DNA of 64,000 nucleotides, taken from Peromyscus leucopus (lineage: Eukaryota; Chordata; Mammalia; Rodentia; Cricetidae). Position numbers and translations under genes: made by a program. Below are positions 55,590 through 64,000 of the stretch, piece after piece. Below the pieces are notes generated by a model. The model searched no databases. It saw only the letters and a list, made by a program, of their open reading frames with translations, and had not been told where the DNA came from. Each line of letters starts with the position of its first letter. Position 1 is the first letter of the stretch. The stretch is from contig NC_051068.1 of the NCBI RefSeq assembly GCF_004664715.2, positions 131,150,716-131,214,715 of the forward strand. The letters are read 5' to 3'.

Positions 55590-55783
55590 CTTTTTCAAAT
55601 AATTTATTTATTTGTATTTGATGTACATTGGTGTTTTGCCTGCATGTATGTCTGTGTGAGCGTGTTAGATTCCCTGGGATAGGAGTTGTGAGCTGCCAGG
55701 TGGGTGCTGGGAATTGAACCTGGGTCATTTGGAAGAGTACTCTTAACTCAGTAATTCTTAACTACTGAGCCATCTCTTCAGCC
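55590..55783 (-). mobile_element. B2/B3 SINE, antisense
   Basis: 'ttttgcctgcatgtatgtct', 'gtgctgggaattgaacctgg', 'actgagccatctcttcagcc'. Confidence 0.8.
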
Positions 55784-56067
55784 ACATGGATTCTATTCTT
55801 TTGACCAGGAGTTTGCTATTCTAACAGTGTTTATAAAATAGAGACACATTGTAATGAAATCCCTTCATTACATTTAAAAGCAAACTTTTTGTAATATTGG
55901 AGTTGGAACCTAGGGCCATAAGTGTTAGAATTCCTAGCCACTCCACCATGACCGTGCTGGCAAGATGCTTAGTCAGCTCAGGGCCTTACATCGTAACCGG
56001 TGTGCTGTTGATCATATCATCTATGCACATGCATGGCGTGCTAAATAAGCCCATATGTGCATGTGAA
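55784..56067. other. No recognisable feature
   Basis: Short unique-looking stretch. Confidence 0.4.
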
Positions 56068-56130
56068 GGGGTGGGGGGTGGGGGTGGGGGCGGTTGGAGG
56101 GTGGGGGTGGGGGTGGGGGTGGGGGTGGGG
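56068..56130 (+). repeat. G-rich (GGGGGT)n tract
   Basis: Nine or more runs of four to six G separated mostly by single T, interrupted by cggttggag. Strong G-quadruplex potential on the plus strand. Confidence 0.9.
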
Positions 56131-56327
56131 AAGGCTATAAAAGTGGGTTTCACCGTATCCCTCCTCCTCTTCCTGCATGATTTTTCCATAATCCTAAGCA
56201 TCCCCTTCTATTTCCTCTCCTTAGTAAACTCTTATAGAGGGTTTTGTTGTTCCTCGTGGCTTTTCTCACATGATAAAAAGTGCCACTTAACGAATAACAA
56301 TAAGAATGTTAGTAAGTGCTCTACCAC

Positions 56328-56336
56328 TGAGCCCTA

Positions 56337-56368
<32 letters not shown>

Positions 56369-56529
56369 GGTTTTTCGAGACAGGGTTTCTCTGTGTAGCT
56401 TTGCGCCTTTCCTGGAACTCACTTGGTAGCCCAGGCTGGCCTCGAACTCACAGAGATCCGCCTGGCTCTGCCTCCCGAGTGCTGGGATTAAAGGCGTGCG
56501 CCACCACTGCCCGGCTGAGCCCTACTCTT
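56328..56529 (-). mobile_element. Young B1 SINE with 14-bp TSD
   Basis: Body 56342-56515, antisense, close to consensus with CpGs retained (gttttt­cgagaca-type start, 'aaaggcgtgcgccaccactg', ending cccggc). A 27-bp T-run forms the tail. tgagccctactctt flanks it at 56328-56341 and 56516-56529. One of the most recent insertions in the window. Confidence 0.95.
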
Positions 56530-57566
56530 ATAATGGAGTTCTTAAATAATTATGTAAACAGAGATACTCCCGAATGGTGCCTAAGAGACAGTGTCCCATA
56601 GGAGAGCCTGATCCATGAAATCCAGCCTTAATGTACAGAAGTTATTTGGTCTGCAATGTGAAAATACAAGTTGGCTAACATTGAACACTGAATGGTTAGG
56701 AGCATTCTTTTTTGCATGGTACCCAGTGGTTATCGGCAACCAATAACAAAAACTTTAAAACAACTGTTTATCTTGAATTCCCATCTGATATAGTGCAGCC
56801 AGAAATAAAACATACAACCTGTGCCTTTCAATCTAAACATAGAGGGACCCAAGAAGTTATGCAGGCCCTGACAACTTCCAGAGTGACACACATACACAAA
56901 CCCAGAGTGGACAGGAAGGAAGCAGAGATCCAGAATTAGAGTAGATTCAGAGATCTAGAGAGATGGGCCCAGTACCCTCCTGGGCCTACTCAGCAAATCC
57001 CTCTAAAAGATCCTTAGGCTCATCATCTTCATCTTTATTTCTCTTCTGTAGTCCAGTTATCAACAGGCTTTTATGGTGAGCTGAGGGCCTTTAATTTTCT
57101 CTTAGGTTCTATGGAAACATGGGAAGATTTTAAGCAGGGAAGTGCCACCTTTATGTCTCAACCAACTCTCTGCAGGATGGAAGCGTCAGCCTGAATGGCA
57201 CCAGAAGTTCGGTACAGTCATCTGGCCAGGTAATAAGCAGAGGACGGAAAACAGGAGAGAAGATTCTGACTCCACTACTCATCTACCACTGCTATAACTG
57301 TCTCCTCAACTTCCTAACTAATACTGTGCTCCTACTCTGGAGAAGCTGTGTAAAAATTTGAGTGGCAGTGCAGGGGGACTCTTAGCATCTGACACATAAT
57401 ACACAATCAACAAATGCTATTAATTTTTGTTCAGGCTCTATGTTGGCGGTACAACAGCCAGAGGAGCCTAATCAAGCAACACAGGAGGAGGCTTCACTGT
57501 GACTCACAAGCAAATTTTATTGTGCCAGCGGGGAAGGTGCACAGGGATGAAGCTGGAGCCATAAGA
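56530..57566. other. Mostly unique; ancient repeat at about 57095-57235
   Basis: 'gggaagattttaagcaggga' and following text recall a mammal-wide ancient repeat. An exon-like reading of this part was rejected. No gene is supported. Confidence 0.4.
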
Positions 57567-57889
57567 AAAAAGGAAGAAAAAAAAAAAAAAAAACAGCATT
57601 TTAGGAAACAGCGAACTTTGACTGGACTCTCAGTCATTCCAAGGCAGAAGTTCCCCACCAACTCTTTTGGGGTGAGGGAATGGCCGAGGAGAGGGACAGT
57701 TGGTGGCCAGAAAGACCAGGCAAAAGCCTATTTGACAGTCGGTGCTCCGGTCCCTTCTGGATCTGGCCTCTCCTTTCTGCGGTAAGGCACAATCCTAAAC
57801 TAATGGAAGAGACGATACTGGCCCTCAGTAGCCCGGGAGTTAAGGGCCCCTCACCACCGATTTTTGTCAGCAAACCCCGTTTCCGAGGT
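57567..57889. other. A-run then unique sequence with some CpG
   Basis: An A-tract at 57577-57593 followed by non-repetitive DNA. Overlapping short frames on both strands have no domain. Confidence 0.4.
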
Positions 57890-58500
57890 GCCTAAAAGTG
57901 TACAAATAGTAAGGCCAGGCTTGGCGAGGCAATTCATTCCACCTCTCAGCCGGACAAGCTGATTATGGCTCTCCATATCACCTCTCCTCGGGGGTGCTCA
58001 AAAGAATCCGCAAATCCTCAGCATCACAGCCACCAATCCCCAGCACTGCCCATTCACACGCAGCGGGGTGGCTGGGGATTAATTGGAGGGGGAATGTTGT
58101 GAATTCCAGAGAGTTCTTTCTCTATGCCTCACAGCCGGTGGCCCGGGATATTGCTACATGAAAGCTTCGCTGTCAGTATCAATCATCATTGCGCGGGCTG
58201 TCACATTCCATGGGCTGAATTGGCCTCATTCGGTGACTCCATCAGAGGGGGGTGGGCATTCCTGAAGGGCCCGCGCTGATAAGGCCAAATTCTGACTCCA
58301 TAAAAATACCCAGAGCAACTTCTTTCTCCACATTCCTCGTTCAGAGAAAAGACAGGCCTGGAGGATGAGTAAAGCCTGGGTGAGGACCAGATCTAGGACG
58401 ATAGAAGCAGACAAAAAGCCCTAATTCTCCCCTTTTGATTAAAAGCCATCCTTCTCTGGTGCCTTCTTCGCTTCACTCTGGCAAAGTGAGACCTAAAAAA
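57890..58500. promoter_or_regulatory. Candidate regulatory element, CpG-bearing non-repetitive block
   Basis: This is the longest SINE-free stretch with retained CpGs (gcgcgg, attcgg, cccgcg). Motifs seen: ggggattaattgg (OTX/PITX-type GGATTA plus a TAATTG homeodomain core) at 58074-58086, a TGACTCCATCA AP-1/MAF-like half at about 58234-58244, and a GATA-type ctgataagg near 58276. These motifs are short and individually weak. The block may instead be the edge of a gene or simply unique DNA. Confidence 0.3.
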
Positions 58501-59270
58501 CCTCCTCACAAAGCGAGCCCAAACTTTGCACCATCTCGAGTAGAAATACTTCAACCGAGTAGATTTTTTTTTAAGTGATACAAAAATCAGATACCTTTGT
58601 TAACGAGAATTCCTGAACTGTCTCTTATTCACTGTAAGGTTTCAGATGCAGTTGCATCTCACCATAGGGAAGGAAGCGAGGGTGGGGGTGGGGGTCCTCC
58701 TTAGAGCTCTCTGCGATCTGAAGACTCCCTATGTAGACTTTTGGCTAATTTTTAAAGGCGAGACTAACTGATTTCTCCTCCTTTACATTAGCTGAGAACT
58801 CCAACATTACTCACATACCCTCCCCCCCTTTTTCAGAATTGCCTGAAACTCCCACCAAGTTAAAGGCCCAGAGAACACATCCTACAGTATCCACATGTTG
58901 GCCTCTGCTCACAGTGAGAGGAGCTGTTTCCTAACTGCCCTGAACCTGAAACCTCTCATGGATCTCTGCTCCTGCTGCTCTCAGACAACGTGAGCCTCAG
59001 CCAGGCTGCTGGCTCTGTTGTAGTCATCTGTAACTGATGATAGTGACAAGCACTTTACCTATTTCGAAGTCCGTGCAGGGTTAATGAAAAATAGACTAAA
59101 ATGGGCCTGTGATCAGTAAGGCACTCAAAATAAGCTGGTATGATTGTTAATTCCTTTCATTACAAACGGTATGGGGTGAGTTAGTGATCCTAATAAAAGT
59201 CTTCGTCTGCATCACCCTGCCCCAGAGAGTCCTAGTAAAATGTGTTCAGGGAGAGACAGATAAAGAGAAT
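58501..59270. other. No recognisable feature
   Basis: Unique-looking sequence; no repeat or gene supported. Confidence 0.4.
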
Positions 59271-59380
59271 CTGTGATACATACCGCTCATCCCCAAAAGT
59301 AGGATCATTGTTTTCAAACAGCAAGCTGTGATACAAACCATGCATCCCCAAAAGTAGGATCATTGTTTTCAAACAGCAAC
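59271..59380 (+). repeat. 55-bp tandem duplication
   Basis: Unit ctgtgataca…catccccaaaagtagg… at 59271-59325 and 59326-59380, with only a few differences. The second half of the unit is identical in both copies. Confidence 0.93.
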
Positions 59381-59935
59381 ATCTCTGCAACATTTCAAGT
59401 TACAGATATCCAGAAGTTAACACTATTATGTGGACAGTATTCTTAGCTGCAAGTCTGTTTTCTAGGATTTCTTTTGTTGTTTACTTGTTTTGGCATGGCA
59501 GCAGGTAAGCATTGCTTGAAAAACAGACAATTTGGCTCCAAAATATTGAGCAAATTGCTTCCTCTCGCTGGACCCCAGTTTTCCCATCTTTACAAATTAT
59601 GAAATCATCCTTCTGTTTTATGGTTCCTTGGATATTTCCTTACTGTTACTCAGTAACAGCTGGGACTTTAAAGTTATGCCACACTGGATAAAATATCAAA
59701 GTATTAATTAATCTTAAATCTTAGGGGAAAGAACTGAGAAAACAATTCAAAATAATGCTTCCATCTTAGGAACCTTGCATGCTACCTATGCAATCATAAA
59801 TAGAAATTTTCAGCACTTGGAAATTAAAAAAAACAGGGCATAATTCCTTACAGCACTTTAGTATAATTAGCAGTTTCCCTGCTAATGTGCCTACATTATT
59901 GGAGAAATTATTTTGGCCACTCCACGTAGTTAAAA
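59381..59935. other. No recognisable feature
   Basis: AT-rich sequence; its right end may include the true start of the adjacent LTR. Confidence 0.4.
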
Positions 59936-60217
59936 GGATATTTATTTAATGGCGTAACTCACAAATTAAGTAATGGGTAGGTCGCAGGGTCTGGGGAAGG
60001 TGTAATGCAGTCCAGCGGTGTTCTCCGGAGCTCTACACAGTCAATCTGCACTGGTCAGCGTCCTGGCACCGAGAGAGTGCCCAGAGCGAGCGCTGGCCCA
60101 TCCAGCTCTCGGGTCCCCCGGCGCCTCCCCTCGCCCCGCCTCGTAGGCGTGACAGTTGCCAGAGTCTCAATGGGGGTTGGAACTTCCAGATCCAAGCTGG
60201 AATGGCTACCCACTACA
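59936..60217 (-). mobile_element. 3' LTR of minus-strand ERV, type C
   Basis: In LTR sense it begins tgtagtgggtagccattcca, has GC-rich promoter-like sequence (acgaggcggggcgaggggag) and an ATTAAATAAAT box near its end. The TG start is clear next to the polypurine tract; the other end is uncertain and could extend left of 59936. It differs entirely from the 5' LTR of the same element. Confidence 0.65.
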
Positions 60218-60230
60218 TCTCCCCCTTTTT
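60218..60230 (-). other. Polypurine tract
   Basis: Plus strand tctcccccttttt, directly beside the LTR start, as at 2341-2354. Confidence 0.65.
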
Positions 60231-61168
60231 GTCTAAATAAGAAGGTTCTAAACTAATACAAGACTATATACAAAGGAATGGTTATCAAATATTGTCCAGA
60301 AATAATGAGAGATAATGACCTAGATAAGATGGAACTACAACCAATGCAAACAATATCAAGCAAGAAACACATACTAAAATCCAGAGAAGTATAGAGCATA
60401 GGTAAACAGCATGTTATAAAGATCATTCAAAGGTGTCCTATCCTAAAGAACCTGAATCTAATACTTAATATGTTCTATCTAAGATATTATATATACCAAG
60501 TTGTAACTATAACTGCTAGTCTTCAATCCCATCAAAGACCTGAGAAGGAACATAATGGTACCTGAGAAATGGTAGATGGATGCAAGCAACTTTCGGGAAT
60601 CTTGCAAGAGTAGACCAAGACAGCTGGCAGCCTGGACAGTCACCTAATGTTTCTCAGCATTGTTGGTGCATTCAAATTGGCTACAGGCCTAGAGTATCTG
60701 ACAGACCATTTTCAGAAGCAGGATTTCTGAAAGACCATCTTACCCTGTCTTGGCAGAGTACAGTGGTCGCTTTCCTTGTGTCCCGCTTGTCCAGAAAGGA
60801 GAGCATTGCATTTGTACTGTCATCGGAGTCCTTTCAGGGTGTCTTGGCTGGTGAAACCTGATGTATCTTAATCTGGAACAAGTCCACAGCCTCTGGCTTT
60901 CTGTGGAAACAAAAGCAGAACCTCTTTTCCAAAGTAACATATCCTTATATCCAAATTTTGAAGTCAAGGTACCTTTAAAATATACATTTTGGCATAACTC
61001 AACAGCTTTTGTAATTAAATGTTTTTCTTTAGTTATGAATATCAAAGAGAACATAATCCAGATTTTGCCGCATCTAGCTGCCCGTATGAGACAAGAAGCA
61101 GGAACCTGTTTTTGGCTCTGTTTAGAATTGGTTATTAAATATTCTCAGGTTTAAGGTGGAAACTCAAG
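60231..61168 (-). mobile_element. Non-coding ERV internal region
   Basis: About 940 bp with no gag, pro or pol. Homologous in order to 2355-3445. Lies between a polypurine tract and a primer-binding site, so it is the internal part of a non-autonomous retrovirus-like element that would need proteins in trans. Confidence 0.75.
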
Positions 61169-61181
61169 CCGTTGGGCGCCA
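61169..61181 (-). other. tRNA-Lys-type primer-binding site
   Basis: The minus strand reads tggcgcccaacgg two bases after the 3' end of the LTR. Same priming class as the provirus at 18790. Confidence 0.8.
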
Positions 61182-61183
61182 TT

Positions 61184-61525
61184 TGTTGCTGGAGGGCTTC
61201 TCTCCAGGTTCCCCAAGCCCCGCAGTCCCACAATCCACTTATAAAATAATCACTCAGACGCTTATATCACTTATAAACTGTATGGCCGTGGCAGGCTTCT
61301 TGCTAACTGTTCTTTTATCTTAAATTAACCCATTTTTATAAATCTATAGCTTGCCACGTGGCTGGTGGCTTACCGGCGTCTCTACATGCTCTTCTCCTGG
61401 CGGTGGCTGCAGTGTCTCCTCCTTCTTCCTGTTTCCCCAATTCTCCTCTCTCTTTGTCCCGCCTATACTTCCTGCCTGGTCATTGGCCATCAGTGTTTTA
61501 TTTACATAGAGTGATATCCACAGCA
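61184..61525 (-). mobile_element. 5' LTR of minus-strand ERV, type B
   Basis: 342 bp, plus strand tgttgctggagggc to tatccacagca. Nearly the same sequence as the solo LTR at 12726-13069 (shared 'ccaagccccgcagtcccaca', 'gactgt'-type boxes). The adjacent primer-binding site shows it is a true 5' LTR. Confidence 0.88.
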
Positions 61526-62160
61526 GCACCTCCTCTCTCCAGCAACACTACATTGTTTAATTTCTTTAAAACTGACACCTGAAAGCCACAATCTCAATGC
61601 TGTAAGAATTCTAAAGAACATAAGGTCAACTTTCCTGTCACCATTGCATCTGGCTAAACCAAATCCTGGGCAGTTTCTCCCTTCCAAGGCCTTTATCTCC
61701 CAGCCAAATTTGCTCACCTACCTCTGAGAGATGTTTTTCTTTTCTCTTTTCTCTCTTTCTTTCTTTTTTTTTTAATTTCTTTTCTTCCCAGCTACTGTCA
61801 GCTGGCTCATCTGTCCTCAGTGAGAATCTTAGGATCAAAGCTGGGGAGAGTTCATATATAGTTTTGCTGATATATGTGTTTTTAAGGATTTAATTCTTCC
61901 CACTTGGATCTAGCCAGTTTCCACAACAAACAAGCCTCACCAGAAGTGTTCCTATGCTCTCAAAGGCAAACACACTTGGCTTTGCATCATGGACCCAAAG
62001 GACAGAACTTAAGCTATTTTAACCTGTGATAGCAAAAGTTTCTCATTTATCACTTTGCTTCCCTTTCTTGCAACCAGAGTCTTGTTAGGCTCTCCAGAAA
62101 AAAGTAATGGTGTCCAACCTTTATTAAGGAAGAATCCAAGTGGCAGATGAAGTACTCGCA

Positions 62161-62162
<2 letters not shown>
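61526..62162. other. No recognisable gene; C/T-rich patch
   Basis: A pyrimidine-rich stretch at about 61733-61790. Otherwise unique-looking. Confidence 0.4.

Positions 62163-62209
<47 letters not shown>
62163..62209 (+). repeat. (CA)n microsatellite
   Basis: Uninterrupted CA repeat of about 46 bp. Confidence 0.95.
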
Positions 62210-62210
<1 letters not shown>

Positions 62211-62299
62211 ACAGCCACACCGTGGCTGAAAGATCCTTTGCTCCTGCTGCTCTGAAGTTCAATCAAAGTAACTCTAGTTGAAAACAGCTCTGCCATGGT

Positions 62300-62483
62300 G
62301 TCTGGAGTGATAGTTCAGTGGTTAAAAGCACTGACTACTCTTCCAGAGGACCCTGGTTCAATTCCCAGCACCCACATGGCAGCTCATAACTGTCTATAAC
62401 TCAAATTCCAGGGGATCCAGAATCCTCACACAGACATACATGCACACAAAACACCAATGCAGGTAAAATAAAAATAAATAATT
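62300..62483 (+). mobile_element. B3-type SINE
   Basis: 'ctggagtgatagttcagtgg', 'ggttcaattcccagcaccca', then 'ggatccagaatcctcacaca' and an A-rich tail with aaaataaaaataaa. Confidence 0.85.
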
Positions 62484-62770
62484 TACTGATAAACATAATT
62501 CTGTCCACTGAAGATCCAGAGTAATTTTAAACCAGTTAAGATACTTCATTTAATATAACAAAATGTGAAGCTGATTAAACAAGTATCATGCCAACTTTAC
62601 AAATGAAGAAATCAAGGGTGATATATACAAAGCTTATACAAGCAGCTCAGAAAGGTGCTAGGATTTAAGCCTGGGGCTTTCTGGCTTCAGAAGCAAATCC
62701 CAGTGCTAGACTTTAACACTCATTCTGCTGTTGTAGAAAGAGTTCAGGACTGAGAATAAAAAGAAATCTG
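62484..62770. other. Pre-insertion flank of the inverted L1
   Basis: Unique-looking AT-rich sequence ending in aaaaagaaatctg, a plausible L1 target. Confidence 0.45.
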
Positions 62771-63653
62771 AGTCATTGGATGGGGTTTCTAGCACGACAA
62801 TTAGGGTATTTGGCCATCCTATCACCAGAGTAAGTCTGTTTGGGCTTTCTCTCCACATTGCCGGTAGTCTATTGTGGGGGTATCTTTGTGGATTTCTGTG
62901 GGCCTCTCTAGCACTTTCCTTCTTCCTATTTGTTGTGCCCAGATCGTGACCCCCAGAGAGACCACCAAAGACAAGCATACCAGAATGCAAAAGCAAGGTT
63001 TAATTCTGGATGTACAATACAAGCCTAGGCAGGGACTTCGTCCAATACATCCAACGCAGTGGAGGCTAGAGGAAGTGCCTGCCTGTCTGCAAGATCAGTT
63101 TTTAAAGGCAAAAGCCACAAGGTTACATCATTTATGGGTGCTAGTACGGGTACAATTCTGATTGGCTCGCTTCTAGGGGCTCTCTAGAAATCATGGCTTT
63201 ATCTTATTTCTAAGGGAGTGGTTACCGGCCACCATTTCTCATTGGCTGCTCTCAGGTGGGGACATTTCTGTGGTCAGTTACCCTGGAAACCAGGGAGAGG
63301 ACATTCCATAGTCCGACAGTCACTACCTCGTGACTACCTTGTAACTCTGTACTTTTACACTTCCTGGTTTCTGGAATCTGAACTAACTGGTTTCAGTAAC
63401 TAATGGCCTATTCCTAAAAGGAGAAATCTTAGGCCTTAATTTTAGGGTGAAAGCATTTTGGTCTTATTTCTAAGATGGCTCATTTTGGTCTCATACTATT
63501 CTCATATGGTCTTCATTTATCATGGTCTTTTATTCCTTGTTCTTCCTCTCTGTTCTTGTTCCAGCTGGAATCTCCCACTCCCCTAAGCTCTCTTTCCCTC
63601 GACCCTTGCCCTTCATTTCCCCCATTCACATCCATGTTGTTCATGTAGATCTC
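62771..63653 (-). mobile_element. L1 3' UTR segment, inverted
   Basis: Blocks 62771-62930 and 63496-63653 match the antisense L1 3' UTR (compare 8758-9060), with an LTR between them. It is directly joined to sense-oriented L1 sequence at about 63654. Confidence 0.88.
62931..63495 (-). mobile_element. Solo LTR with 5-bp TSD
   Basis: 565 bp, plus strand tgttgtgcccagatcg to ttggtctcata (final CA changed to TA). ctatt flanks at 62926-62930 and 63496-63500. A 5-bp duplication points to an ERVL- or ERV1-like rather than ERVK origin, though a mutated sixth base is possible. Confidence 0.8.
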
Positions 63654-63750
63654 TGGCCCCAGGTGGAGCTCCAGGAGTCTAGTTGGTGAGAAAGAGGAGG
63701 GTTTGTATGAGCGAGAATTGTTGAGACCAAGGTTGGATAAAGCACAGGGA

Positions 63751-63790
<40 letters not shown>

Positions 63791-64000
63791 AAACACATGA
63801 ACTATAAACTAATAGCTGAGGAGCCCCCAACTGGATCAGGCCCTCTGGATAAGTGAGACAGTTGATTAGCTTGATCTGTTTGGGAGGCATCCAGGCAGTG
63901 GGACTGGTCCTGTCCTCAATGCATGAGTTGGCTGTTTGGAACCTGGGGCTTATACAGGGACACTTGGCTCAGCCTGGGAAGAGGGGACTGGACCTGCCTG
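63654..64000 (+). mobile_element. L1 3' UTR segment, sense, runs off window
   Basis: From ggccccaggtggagctccag onward it matches 29823-30150 of L1-A, on the plus strand. The 3' end is beyond the window. Confidence 0.9.
63752..63787 (+). repeat. Internal poly(A) tract in L1 3' UTR
   Basis: A run of about 36 A at a position where L1-A has only short A-runs (after gcacagggac). Confidence 0.95.

Noticed and set aside
55986..56201. Minus-strand frame with a PTPTPT run
   Set aside because: It is the complement of the G-rich simple repeat; no gene.
57176..57229. A 54-bp exon-like block with AG before and GT after, open in one frame
   Set aside because: The surrounding text follows the order of an ancient mammal-wide repeat (aagattttaagcagggaagt and following), so the splice-like edges are probably chance.

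Overview
The window is non-coding nuclear DNA of a muroid rodent, most likely a cricetid (hamster, vole or deer-mouse type). This rests on the mix of B1, B2/B3, ID and B4 SINEs, rodent LINE-1 (L1) and betaretrovirus-like (ERVK) endogenous retrovirus pieces, with (CA)n tracts throughout. I found no intact cellular gene, tRNA or rRNA. All long reading frames are L1 or retroviral. The window reads as intergenic or intronic sequence built by repeated transposition.

Layout. 1-8 kb: SINEs, an LTR with retroviral internal sequence (1840-3445) split by a second LTR, a hAT-like fragment, and a GGAA microsatellite. 8.2-15.2 kb: a near full-length L1 on the minus strand (L1-1), broken by a B2 SINE and a solo LTR, both with clean target-site duplications (TSDs). 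16.2-30.3 kb: a second L1 on the plus strand (L1-A), bounded by a 16-bp TSD whose two copies lie 14 kb apart. An ERVK provirus (5' LTR at 18790; gag, pro and partial pol) and a third L1 (L1-B) are nested inside it. A run of exactly 500 N hides the provirus 3' end and the L1-B 5' end.

30-47 kb: older unique or decayed sequence with SINEs, a solo LTR (36475-36976), a hairpin next to a (CA)n tract, and a decayed Gag matrix fragment (42019-42450). 47-51 kb: an old antisense L1 peppered with insertions, several bounded by 6-bp TSDs. 51-59 kb: SINEs, microsatellites, one young B1, a G-rich tract and a CpG-bearing non-repetitive block (about 57.9-58.5 kb) that is the best candidate for a regulatory element. 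59.9-61.5 kb: a minus-strand non-autonomous ERV whose two LTRs belong to different families. 62.8-64 kb: a 5'-inverted (twin-primed) L1 end, itself hit by an LTR.

The elements act as a community of autonomous and dependent retroelements. L1 supplies the machinery that mobilises SINEs. The ERVK provirus carries an LTR related to three solo LTRs here, all of which contain B1-derived modules. L1-1 and L1-A share two apparently disabling endonuclease lesions, which suggests copying in trans. I see no convincing new biological system; the strongest unusual points are these shared lesions, the B1-bearing LTRs, the mismatched-LTR ERV and the nested 14-kb locus. Family names are from memory of repeat consensus types and were not checked against a database.
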